In this document: positions 41,501 to 44,548 of the stretch, one piece after another
Layout: the number at the start of each line of letters is the position of its first letter
Numbering within the stretch: the stretch's first letter is position 1
Assembly (NCBI GenBank): GCA_022841885.1
Contig: JALHQP010000001.1
Span: 62,001 to 126,000 of the forward strand
DNA: 64,000 bases
Reading direction: 5' to 3'
Source: Aquincola sp.
GTDB taxonomy: Bacteria; Pseudomonadota; Gammaproteobacteria; Burkholderiales; Burkholderiaceae_C
Notes under the pieces: generated by a model
The model's database searches: none
Seen by the model: only the letters and a program-made list of their open reading frames with translations
Told to the model about the DNA's origin: nothing
Position numbers and translations under genes: made by a program

Positions 41501-44353
41501 GACGGTGAGCGTGATGGTCGAGCCGGCGGGCAGGTCGGTGCTGCCGCTGATCGCAGGCGTGCTGTCGTTGGTCAGCGCGGGCGCGTCGACGCTGATGACG
41601 GGCGCAGTGAGGTCGATCGCGCCGCTGTCGTTGGCGTTGGCGCTGTTGCCGGCCGCGTCGGTGGCGGTCGCGGTGACGGAGTACGGCCCTTCGGCCAGCG
41701 CGGCGGGCACGTCGGCGCTGTAGGTGCCGCCGGCCAACACGGTGGCGGCGAAGCTCTGCACCGCGCCGTTGGCGCCGGTGACAGTCAGCGTGACGCTCGA
41801 GCCGGCGGGCAGGTTCGTCGCACCGGTGATCGTGGGCGTGCTGTCGTTGCCCAGCGCGGGGGCGTCGACGGTGATCGTCGGCGCGGTGAGGTCGAGCATG
41901 CCGCTGTCGCTGGTGGACGCACTGTTGCCCGCGGCGTCGGTGGCCGAGGCTGTGACGCTGTAGCCGCCTTCGACGAGCGCGGCCGGAACGTCGGCGCTGT
42001 AGCTGCCACCGGCTTGCACGGTGGTGCTGAAGGTCTGCACGGCACCGTTGGCACCCGTGACAGTGAGCGTGACCGGGCTGCCGGCCGGCAGGTCGGTCGT
42101 GCCGGTCAGGGTCGGCGTGCTGTCGTTGGTCAGTGCCGGCGCGTCGACCGTGATCAGCGGCGGCGTCAGGTCGAGCAGGCCGGTGTCGCTGGCGACCGCC
42201 GTGTTGCCGGCTGCGTCGCTCGCGCTGGCGCTGACCGTGTAGCTGCCCTCGGCCAGCGCGGCAGGCACGTCGGCGCTGTAGCTGCCGCCGGGCTGCACGG
42301 TGGCCGTGAAGGTCTGCACCGCGCCGTTCGAACCGGTGACGGTGAGCGTGACGGTCGAACCCGCCGGCAGGTCGGTGCTGCCGGTGATCGTCGGTGTGCT
42401 GTCGTTGGTCAGCGCGGGGGCATCGACGGCGAGTGCCGGCGGCGTGGTGTCGATGACGCCGCTGTCGCTGGCGCTGCCGGTATTGCCGGCCGCGTCGATG
42501 CCGAGGGCGACGACGCTGTAGCCGCCGTCGACCAGGGCCGCGGGCACATCGGCGCTGTAGCCGCCGCCGGCCTGCACCGTGGCGCTGAAGGTCTGCACGG
42601 CGCCGTTGGCGCCGGTGACGGTGAGCGTGACGGTCGAGCCTGCAGGCAGGTCCGTGCTGCCGCTGATCGTCGGCGTGGTGTCGCCGCCGAGCGCCGGTGC
42701 ATCGACCGTGATCGTCGGTGCGGCGGTGTCGACGCTGCCGCCGTCGCTGGCGCTGGCGGTGGCCGCCCCGACGCTGACTGCGGCGCTGACGCTGTAGGCG
42801 CCCTCGGCCAGCGGCGCGGGCACGCTGGCGCTGTAGCTCCCCTCGGCCTGGACCGTCGCGCTGAAGGTCTGCACCGCGCCGTTGGCGTCGGTGACCGTCA
42901 GCGTGACCGCCGAGCCCGGGGGCAGGTTGGTCGTGCCGGTGATCGCCGGCGTGTTGTCGTTGGTCAGCGCGGGCGCGTCGACCGTGACCGTCGGCGCCGC
43001 GGCGACGTTGACCGTCAGCGTCGCGCTGTCGGTCGCGCCGCTCGGATCGGCGATGGTGTAGGTGATGAGCACCGGCCCGCTGACGCCGACCGCGGCGGTG
43101 AAGCCGAGGCTGCCGTCGGCATTGACCACCACGCTGCCGAACGCGGCGCCCACGCTGGCGCCGGTGACGACGAGCGTGTCGCCGTCGACGTCGCTGTCGT
43201 TGGCCAGCACGGCGAACGTGACCGGCACCGTGCCGACGGTGCTGACCGCATCGTCGGCAGCCACCGGCGCGTCGTTGACCGACGCGACGGTGATCGACAC
43301 CGTGGCCGGCGACGACACCAGGCCGCCGTTGTCGGTGACGGTGAACGACAGGTCCGCGCTGCCGTGGAAGTCGGCGGCGGGGCGGAACAGCAGGCCGGCG
43401 GCTTGCGCAGGGCTGAGCACCTGGTTGGCCAGCACGGCGGTCACGCCGTCGGCCAGCAGCAGCGTTCCGTTGGCCGGCAAGGTGGTCACGCGCACGATGG
43501 CGATGCTGCCGTCGACGTCGGTGCCGGCGAGCGAGACGCCGATCAGCGCGTCTTCGGCGCCGCTGGCGCTGGCGGCGGTGGCGAGCGGCGCGTCGTTGAC
43601 GGCCGTCAGCGTGATCTGCGTGCCGCCGCTGGCACTGGACGTGCCGTTGGAGACCATGAACTGGAGGTTGCCGACCGGCGCCGTGCCGTCGTAGTCTGCC
43701 GGCGGCAGGTACACCAGGCCGGGCAGGTCGGCCGGCGCGAGCAGGCTGCCGCTGACCACCGGCGTGCCGTCGGCACGCACCACCAGGCCGATGGTGGGCG
43801 TCTGCGTCACCGTGACGACCAGCGTGCCGCCGCCCGTGGGCGCGCCGAGGCCCAGGTTCACCGCGGCGCCGGCTTCGACGGCGCCAATGGCCGACGAGGG
43901 GGCGGTCACGCCCGCCGGGCCGCCCGACGCGGCGGGGTCGCTTCGCGTGGCGATGCCGGACGTGATCGACACGCCGTCCAGACGGGTGATCCGGTCGGCG
44001 GCCGTGACGGATTCCACGATGCGGTCGACGCGCAGGCCCGGCTGCAGGTCGCCACCGTCGCCGCCGCCCAGGCCCGCGGCCGGCGCGGCTTCGCGTTCAC
44101 CCTGCTCGAGCGCGGTGATGGCGCGGTCAACGTTGTCGGCGGCGGGCGCCAGCGCCACCGGCTCGAGCTTGCCGTCGCTCATCTGCACGATCGCGTTCTG
44201 CTCGGTCAGCAGCGCATCGCCGGGCTTGACCACCTCACCCAGCTTGAGCGGACGCCACACCCCATCCGTGCCGCGGATGTAGGCCTTGCCCCAGATGCTG
44301 ACGACCGTGCCGCGGGGCGTGTTATCGAAGGTGGGCATTACTGCTGTTTCCAT
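23006..44353 (-). CDS. lapA: Giant RTX adhesin, LapA type, with retention module
   Basis: 7115 codons in one unbroken frame. The N-terminus (METAVMPTFDNTPRGTVVSIWGKAYIRG; Met6 is an alternative start) is a retention module that keeps the protein stuck in the LapE pore. A PAAG site (residues 91-94) follows, the expected LapG cut. The body is almost entirely repeats of Ig-like, cadherin-like and VCBS type. Joints such as VTGTNDGP and acidic DVDGD-type loops suggest Ca2+-stiffened rods. Near the C-terminus come a possible PA14-like domain, a VWA domain with MIDAS DLSGS, six RTX nonapeptides and a type I secretion signal ending LLTDVPAGS. No signal peptide and essentially no cysteine are seen, as usual for type I substrates. 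Mass is roughly 0.7 MDa by length. It attaches cells to surfaces and is exported by LapBCE. It is the last of nudix-lapB-lapC-lapA on this strand, but the 195-bp gap suggests its own promoter. Confidence 0.95.
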   Translation of the reverse strand: METAVMPTFDNTPRGTVVSIWGKAYIRGTDGVWRPLKLGEVVKPGDALLTEQNAIVQMSDGKLEPVALAPAADNVDRAITALEQGEREAAPAAGLGGGDGGDLQPGLRVDRIVESVTAADRITRLDGVSITSGIATRSDPAASGGPAGVTAPSSAIGAVEAGAAVNLGLGAPTGGGTLVVTVTQTPTIGLVVRADGTPVVSGSLLAPADLPGLVYLPPADYDGTAPVGNLQFMVSNGTSSASGGTQITLTAVNDAPLATAASASGAEDALIGVSLAGTDVDGSIAIVRVTTLPANGTLLLADGVTAVLANQVLSPAQAAGLLFRPAADFHGSADLSFTVTDNGGLVSSPATVSITVASVNDAPVAADDAVSTVGTVPVTFAVLANDSDVDGDTLVVTGASVGAAFGSVVVNADGSLGFTAAVGVSGPVLITYTIADPSGATDSATLTVNVAAAPTVTVDAPALTNDNTPAITGTTNLPPGSAVTLTVTDANGAVQTFSATVQAEGSYSASVPAPLAEGAYSVSAAVSVGAATASASDGGSVDTAAPTITVDAPALGGDTTPTISGSTDLPAGSTVTLTVTGANGAVQTFSATVQAGGGYSADVPAALVDGGYSVVALGIDAAGNTGSASDSGVIDTTPPALAVDAPALTNDSTPTITGSTDLPAGSTVTLTVTGSNGAVQTFTATVQPGGSYSADVPAALAEGSYTVSASASDAAGNTAVASDTGLLDLTPPLITVDAPALTNDSTPTLTGTTDLPAGSPVTLTVTGANGAVQTFSTTVQAGGSYSADVPAALVEGGYSVTASATDAAGNSASTSDSGMLDLTAPTITVDAPALGNDSTPTITGATNLPAGSSVTLTVTGANGAVQSFAATVLAGGTYSADVPAALAEGPYSVTATATDAAGNSANANDSGAIDLTAPVISVDAPALTNDSTPAISGSTDLPAGSTITLTVTGANGAVQTFTATVLAGGSYSASVPAALVEGSYSVSASGSDAAGNSASASDSGVLDLTAPTVTVDAPAPGNDSTPTITGTTDLPAGSVIQLVVTGANGAVQSFTATVQAGGTYSADVPAALAEGPYSVTATATDAAGNSANANDSGMLDLTAPTLSVDAPAITNDSTPTLTGATNLPVGATVTLTVTGANGAVQTFSATVQAGGVYSADVPSALAEGGYSVVATAADAAGNSATASDNGAIDLTPPLITVDAPALTNDTTPTITGSTDLPAGSIVTLGVVDGTGALQTFFAVVQPGGSYSADVPSALIAGGYGVGAGVTDAAGNSATATDTGVIDLTAPTLTVDAPALTNDSTPTITGTTDLPAGASVTLTVTGADGAVQYFAATVQPGGTYSADVPSALVEGGYTVMAGVTDGAGNSASANDSGAIDLTPPAASIAVDPVTADNIVNAGEAGGTITITGTVGGDVQPGDTVTLTVNGNSYSGAVLAGNTFAIAVAGSDVLADPDRRIDAAVTTTDAAGNSRTATAAHDYAVNTAPVAVADALSVGEDAAAGAGDVTPGSPGQDSDADGDTLSVTGVAVGALPSASGNVGSALAGSWGTLTLNADGSYSYVPSAAAQSLDAGQTVTDTFTYTIDDGRGGSATATLTISVAGADDPTTIAGTLTGSVQEDAVATASGALTATDPDVGSRDFVVQSGTPGSYGSFSIDAAGSWSYSLANAAANVQALAAGQSVTETFIVAADDGTTASITVTVSGSNDAPVVSSTAISAAEQGAAVALGLAVPSDVDAGAVLAITVAGLPAIGQIQLADGTPVVNGATLSAAQLAGLRYLPPADYDGVAPVGGFSYTVSDGVATASGGTSITLTAVNDAPTLTGLAGSITYTEAGTTGVTRTLIDTSVVFGDVDSPNLAGGSLTVRITNVVAGEDLLDVRSQGTADGQISVVGTDVRYNPVGAAGVVSIGTLSGGTGGAPLVISFNANATPAAVDALIQNVRYGNQSQQPTTTPRNISFTVVDGDGTANGGADTVSASVTVNVVRSNDAPSFAGLGGTRTYVENGTPVVLDSNATLNDPELGTGFVGSANNLGGAVLTLTRSGGANVQDQFSGGGTLSLAGGNVVLGGVTVGTYSPAALAAGTLAITFADGVTRTQANTVLQQIQYANASDAPPASVTIGYTLSDGNSGGQGNPATPRTATGSVTVNITPLNDAPVAGNASAGTSENTTLSASVPAATDADGTVAGYALVSGVGAGNGTLTFNVDGSYSFDPGSDFDSLAAGATRQVSFTYTATDNSGAVSAPATVTITVTGTDDLPVITSGSGAVTEDSAPTASGSLTATDADNPALAFVAGTQAGAYGSLVLDAAGAWSYTLGAAAQALAGGQVVSETFTVALNDGSAATVTVTVTGTDDAPVISTAVGSVTEDSSPSASGTLSATDADNPALAFVPGTQASAYGSLVLNAAGAWSYTLGAAAQSLAGGEVVTETFTVPLNDGSTTTVVITVTGTDDAPVISSGTGTVTEDSAPAASGTLTATDADNPTLAFVAGTQVGAYGSLVLNAAGAWTYSLGAAAQALDAGEVVTDAFTVALNDGSTTTVTLTVIGTNDGPVAVDDGSAGMPAITLDEDSGPSAPITVLSNDSDVDGDTLTVTAASSPNGTVTINPDQTLVFTPAANFNGPTTITYSIGDGHGGSASATVFVNVTAVNDAPVAADDALATAEDTPLTIAQATLIANDTDVDGHPLTVVAVYSPVNGTVALVGGDVVFTPAPNYSGPASFTYMVTDGFGAISTANVNITVGAVNDAPVAQAAAFTVAEDAAIVSGAVVATDADAGTVLSFALDGAAPAGLVFNSDGSYSFDPSAAAYQSLGVGQSQVLTIPYTVTDEAGASSSASLVVTVTGTNDAPVAAAASFAVTEDAAIVNGNVAASDVDANAVLGFALDGAAPAGLAFNADGSYSFDASNAAYQSLAAGQVQVLTVPYTVTDQHGASSSANLVITITGVNDAAVVTGVAAGSVTEDGTLLATGSLSATDVDSSAAFTAASVSGTYGNFSIDVAGQWTYTLRNGDANVQALTSSQQPTETFNVTTADGTVQQVTVTVNGSNEAPVATVTPASGAEDAAGIPLTLGGSDADGNVASFTITTVPANGTLLYGGAPVGLGAVIPASAGSATLSFVPAAHWNGSTSIGFMATDNEGASSPSVSQSISVSAVNDAPVAADDSASTAINTPLASIAVLANDGDVDGDALTVVSAALANPALGTVSINPDGTLAFDPALNVTGPVLVNYTIRDPSGATSSATLTVNVGTNTAPTGSDVTLTLAEDGSRAFAPADFGFADADAGQTLAAVRIDTLPGAGSLNLNGLPVAAGQVIPVGSLGDLVFTPAPNANGSAYASFTFSVQDNAGGFDATPNTVTLDVTPVNDAPVAAADSVTTNEDQPISIPLADLLANDSDIELDPLSVISVQGAVQGTVAIVGSNVVFTPNPDYHGPASFTYTVSDGQGGTSTATVAVTVNPVNDPAGIGGDDAGAVTEDLNVVAARLSDSGTLTVSDVDAGEAAFVAGAGTPVGTALGTMTIAANGVWTYDVANADVQYLGAGQTRTETFTVRSVDGTTHAVAVTISGTNDGPVAVGSGFSVAEDAAVVNGSVTATDVDAGATLSYALTGAAPAGLTFNADGSYSFDPSVAAYQSLGVGQSTVITVPFRATDDQGASSVADLVITVTGTNDGPVAAADSGAVVENATLTATAATGVLANDSDVDSGDSMAVSAVAFGATTGTVGSALAGSYGTLTLNADGSYSYSADRPAAEALTAGQVVTESFTYTMRDAAGATSTATVTFTVTGTNDVPTVTGPLTGAATEDTTLTSTGTLVVTDPDAGQSAFVVQSGSAGIYGSFSIDAAGAWTYTLNNAAANVQSLPAGATVTDTFTITTADGTTRTIVITVNGTNDGPVAIGSSFSVAEDASVVNGSVTATDIDSGAVLSYALTGAAPAGLTFNADGTYSFDPSAAAYQSLGVGQSTVLTIPFTATDAQGASSTANLVVTVTGTNDGPVAVADAGSVNEDATLTVGAAAGVLANDTDVDAGDTQAVSAVAFGATTGVVGSALAGTYGTLTLNADGSYSYTANTPAADALAAGQLVTESFTYTMRDAAGATSTANLTFTVTGTNDAPTITGPLAGSATEDTTLTSTGTLTIVDPDAGQSTWLVQSGTTGTYGSFSIDAAGAWTYTLDNAAANVQSLFAGASVTDSFTVTTADGTTRSVVITINGTNDGPVAVGSSFSVAEDAAVVNGVVTATDVDTGAVLSYALAGAAPAGLTFNADGTYSFDASAAPYQSLGVGQSTVLTIPFTAADAQGASSSANLVITVTGTNDGPVAAGDTGAVAENATLTVDAASGVLANDTDIDTGDTQTVSAVSFGASAGAVGAALDGTYGTLTLNADGSYSYAANRPAADALGAGQIVTESFSYTMQDASGATSTATITFTVTGTNDVPTITGPLAGAVTEDSALTTGGTLTIVDTDAGQSSFVAQSGAVGTYGSFSIDVAGAWSYTLNNAAANVQSLPAGASVTDSFTVTTADGTTRTIIVAVNGTNDGPVAVGSSFSVAEDAAVVNGAVTATDVDTGAVLSYALTGAAPAGLTFNADGTYSFDASAAPYQSLGVGQSTVLTIPFTATDAQGVSSSANLVITVTGTNDGPTAVADAGSVSENATLTVNAAGGVLSNDTDVDSGDTQAVSAVSFGATTGTVGSALAGTYGTLTLNADGSYSYSADRPAAEALTAGTVVTESFTYTMRDAAGATSSATITFTITGTNDVPSITGPLAGTVTEDSTLSASGTLSVSDPDAGQSAFVVQSGSAGIYGSFSIDAAGAWTYTLNNAAANVQSLPAGATVTDSFTVTTADGTTRSVVITVNGTNDGPVAIGSSFSVAEDASVVNGSVTATDIDSGAVLSYALTGAAPAGLTFNADGTYSFDPSVAPYQSLGVGQSTVLTIPFTATDVQGASSTANLVITVTGTNDGPTAVADTGAATENATLTTTAAAGVLANDSDVDSGDSMAVSAVAFGATTGTVGNALAGTYGTLTLNADGSYSYSADRPAADALTASQVVTESFTYTMRDAAGATSSATITFTVTGTNDAPTITGPLAGSVTEDGSLTSTGTLTVVDADAGQSGFVAQSGSVGTYGSFSINAAGVWSYALNNAAANVQSLPAGASVTDSFTVTTADGTTRTIIVTVNGTNDGPVAVNDGTALAPALTVAEDSGTSAPIAVLPNDIDIDGDPLTVTAASSPNGVVTINPDQTLSFTPAANFNGPTTINYTVSDGQGGTSTATVFVSVTAVNDLPVAGDASAGTGENTVLSASVPAATDVDGTIVGYALVASVGAGNGSLLFNPDGSYVFTPGTDFDSLAVGATRQVTFTYTATDDGGAISAPATVTITVTGSNDGPIASNASAGTSENTVLSTSVPAAADVDGTIASYTLVTGVGAGNGSLSFGSTGAYTFTPGTDFDNLAAGATRQVTFTYTATDNDGAVSAPATVTITVTGTNDGPVASNASAGTGENTVLNASVPAATDVDGTIASYALVGGLGAGNGSLTFNADGSYIFNPGADFDSLAAGATRQVSFTYTATDNNGAVSAPATVTITVTGTDDLPVISTGTGAVTEDSSPTANGTLTATDVDNPGLAFVAGTQTGTYGSLVLNAAGAWTYTLGAAAQALADGQVDTETFTVALNDGSTTTVVINVTGTNDGPVASNASAGTGENTVLNASVPAATDVDGTIVSYALATGVGAGNGSLSFNPDGSYVFNPGTDFDNLAVGATRQVTFTYTATDNNGAVSAPATVTITVTGSNDGPVASNASAGTTENVVLNASVPAATDVDGTIASYALVSGVGAGNGALSFNSSGAYTFTPGTDFDSLAPGATRQVTFTYTATDNSGAISAPATVTITVTGTNDLPMITSNGGGITAAVSIAENSTAVTTVVATDIDAGQTLSYSIVGGADAARFTIDASTGALAFASPPDFEAPTDANGDNVYVVQVQVSDGAGGTDLQTISVTVTNVNEVPTVGSAAVTATEDTTRVFAWADFAVSDDSALPSQSIQITSLPADGTLQFFNGTSWVAATVGQSIGQASIAAGNLRFVPDANESGTDGYGGGVGNMQADYARFGYTASDGVNTSAAATMRIDVTPVADATTISAAAATLPASTGLTRTRHNDLDNLNSSGAQTLANIEPAVEADSIAATDNITSVSSLTMGGLGSDDAYRVSGYIYLQAGQAYNFTGTYADTLTIELGGQRVVGHASDGSNSDIETISGTTFVPQVSGFYSLELITYNAGGSAGLVDVLLNGVPLSTATYNLYASNAPLVAAPNTVGSFVSLTDTGTGTNAAMSVAGYYQQRGGSAVQGQGVLLPVLSATYGDSADNSERHRITLDLGSAPVGTRVFVDANNDGAADDGRVFTVSAGNTQVIVFDEDNPSAAVGGSNWNLSAIRIDPPTTYTGSFTVNAVSSAQEVVGGSAVSTSTATQALTVTLVAAGNLAPDVVSTSASVSEEGLAGGLADSTGTVDTTNAATVSGTMSITDAVDGVADSISSVTLNAPTTALTSGGVAITWSGAGTDTLTGTAGGQTVATLTINTAGSYTFNLLGPIDHPVAGAEDVLSISFGVSASDGVNTGSGTLTIDVEDDAPGTVAPITNFMAGTDTNLMIVLDLSGSMNNASGIPGLTRLQAAIQSINTLLDRYDEFGAVAVRLVTFSDTATVRGASWMSIADAKALLATLSAIGATDYDDAIAAAQTAFDTTTGRLSAAQNVSYFFSDGAPTFGDDIGAAEEAAWQNFLNANLIRSFAIGMGTGVSQTPMNPIAFNGQSNENTNAVVVAAFDDLDSVLAGTIQTPPAGALSGGSNFATDGIMGGDGGGMVVSLTIGSTTYTFDAGANSVTASGGPNNGSFDASTSTLTVTTSSGGSFAVDMDDGSYRYSAPDAVPTAFVETMAYIVADDDGDTTSSSVTVTVDRANTIIGTASSETLTGTAQADYIVGRDGDDILVGMGGNDVLQGNAGADNLSGGDGNDRLAGGAGNDALAGGLGADTFEWRLADRGTGGSPAIDTVADFDAATPGAGGDILDLRDLLQGETSSATLDRYLDFSVSGGNTTIRISSSGSFTGGTYASGSEDQRIVLTGVDIRASLGLSGSATDAQIISELINRGKLLTDVPAGS
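23960..24560 (-). other. von Willebrand factor A domain of LapA
   Basis: Contains NLMIVLDLSGSMNN, whose DxSxS forms the metal-ion-dependent adhesion site. RLVTFSDTATVRG, FFSDGAPTFGDD and IGMGTGVSQTPMN follow. VWA domains are common just before the RTX part of LapA-type adhesins and usually mediate binding. Confidence 0.88.
25560..25998 (-). other. Possible PA14-like ligand-binding domain of LapA
   Basis: This non-repetitive stretch reads RVSGYIYLQAGQAYNFTG, TLTIELGGQRVVG, and TFVPQVSGFYSLELITYNAGG, ending VDVLLNGVPL. Beta-rich order and the ISL-x-AG/GxYxLEL pattern resemble PA14 domains, which bind sugars in some ice-binding RTX adhesins. It is the only clearly non-repeat region between the rod and the VWA domain, hence the best candidate tip domain. 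Family assignment is tentative. Confidence 0.45.
26760..28582 (-). repeat. 102-residue (306-bp) cadherin-like repeats in lapA
   Basis: Unit NDGPVASNASAGT-ENTVL-ASVPAATDVDGTI-SYALV-GVGAGNGSL-F-PDGSYVF-PGTDFD-LA-GATRQVTFTYTATD. Boundaries at 27061, 27367, 27964, 28270 and 28576 show 306-bp steps, with a VCBS-type unit inserted between 27367 and 27670. A single related unit occurs far away at about 37,590-37,900, so the same module has been copied within the gene. Confidence 0.85.
28884..33683 (-). repeat. Five exact 960-bp super-repeats in lapA
   Basis: The same motif recurs at 28884, 29844, 30804, 31764 and 32724 (next boundary 33684), always 960 bp apart. Each 320-residue unit has three domains: FSVAEDA-VVNG...GLTFNADG-YSFD; ADAGSV-ENATLTV...NDTDVDSGD...YGTLTLNADGSYSY; and GPLAG-VTEDS-L...YGSFSIDAAGAW-YTLNNAAANVQSL. 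Long stretches are nearly identical at the DNA level. This makes recombinational gain or loss of units likely. Confidence 0.93.
36719..37592 (-). repeat. Three VCBS-type repeats (291 bp) in lapA
   Basis: Equivalent points (CTGTCCTCGGTGAC on the plus strand) lie at 37548, 37257 and 36966, exactly 291 bp apart. The unit reads VTEDS-P-ASGTL-ATDADNPALAFVAGTQ-GAYGSLVLNAAGAW-Y-LGAAAQ-L. A fourth, closely related copy sits 9 kb away (about 27378-27668), among the 306-bp repeats. Confidence 0.85.
40206..42985 (-). repeat. Ten tandem Ig-like repeats (279 bp, 93 residues) in lapA
   Basis: The unit has the form TVDAPALTNDSTPTITG-TDLPAGS-VTLTVTGANGAVQTF-ATVQAGG-YSADVPAAL-EG-YSV-A-ATDAAGNSA. Equivalent points fall at 42956, 42680, 42401, 42122, 41843, 41564, 41285, 41006, 40727 and 40448. 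That is one 276-bp and eight 279-bp steps. They belong to the bacterial Ig-like class found in adhesin stalks. High mutual identity implies recent copying. Confidence 0.9.
44072..44083 (-). other. Candidate LapG cleavage site in LapA (PAAG)
   Basis: Codons CCG-GCC-GCG-GGC encode Pro91-Ala-Ala-Gly94, right after the folded retention module and an acidic helix (ALEQGEREAA), and before a Gly-rich linker. Known LapG substrates are cut between two alanines in [T/A/P]AAG-like sequences about 100 residues from the N-terminus. Expected cut: between Ala92 and Ala93. Confidence 0.75.
44099..44353 (-). other. LapA retention module (N-terminal plug)
   Basis: Residues 1 to about 85. The core GTVVSIWGKAYIRG-DGVWRPLKLGEVVKPGDALLTE-NAIVQM-DG is the conserved beta-rich retention fold of LapA, CdrA and ice-binding RTX adhesins. 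It stays in the periplasm while the rest is outside. It ends in the helix NVDRAITALEQGE that leads to the cleavage site. Confidence 0.85.
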
Positions 44354-44423
44354 GTGGACTCGTTATCGCGCGGGGAGGATAGAGGTGAAAGGCCATTCCG
44401 CACGGCTCCCACCGCGGGGCAAC

Positions 44424-44437
44424 GTGACCGGAATCAC
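44424..44437. promoter_or_regulatory. GTGA-N6-TCAC palindrome upstream of lapA (CRP/Vfr-like)
   Basis: GTGA (44424-44427), CCGGAA, TCAC (44434-44437) lies in the 195-bp gap between lapC and lapA, about 70 bp before the lapA start. The geometry is that of the CRP/Vfr core. Outer bases (C, T) do not match the full TGTGA-N6-TCACA consensus. No clear -35/-10 pair or terminator was found in this gap. Confidence 0.4.
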
Positions 44438-44548
44438 TGAATGCAACGATTTGTGTATGCCGCGTCGCGCGACTCGACGACGGAACCCATCGGTCCCCAG
44501 CGGCATATCGGCGTGACTGGCCCGCCGCTTGAGACCGCGAACAGGGGG

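Noticed and set aside
28884-42985. Regular repeats that could suggest a CRISPR array
   Set aside because: Units are 279-960 bp, contiguous, in frame and protein-coding; there are no short repeats with unique spacers and no cas genes.
30614-44440. A 4608-codon plus-strand open frame opposite lapA
   Set aside because: It is codon-aligned with lapA, has low-complexity Arg/Gly/Val/Ala composition, no domain, and is explained by the near absence of TTA/CTA/TCA codons in lapA.
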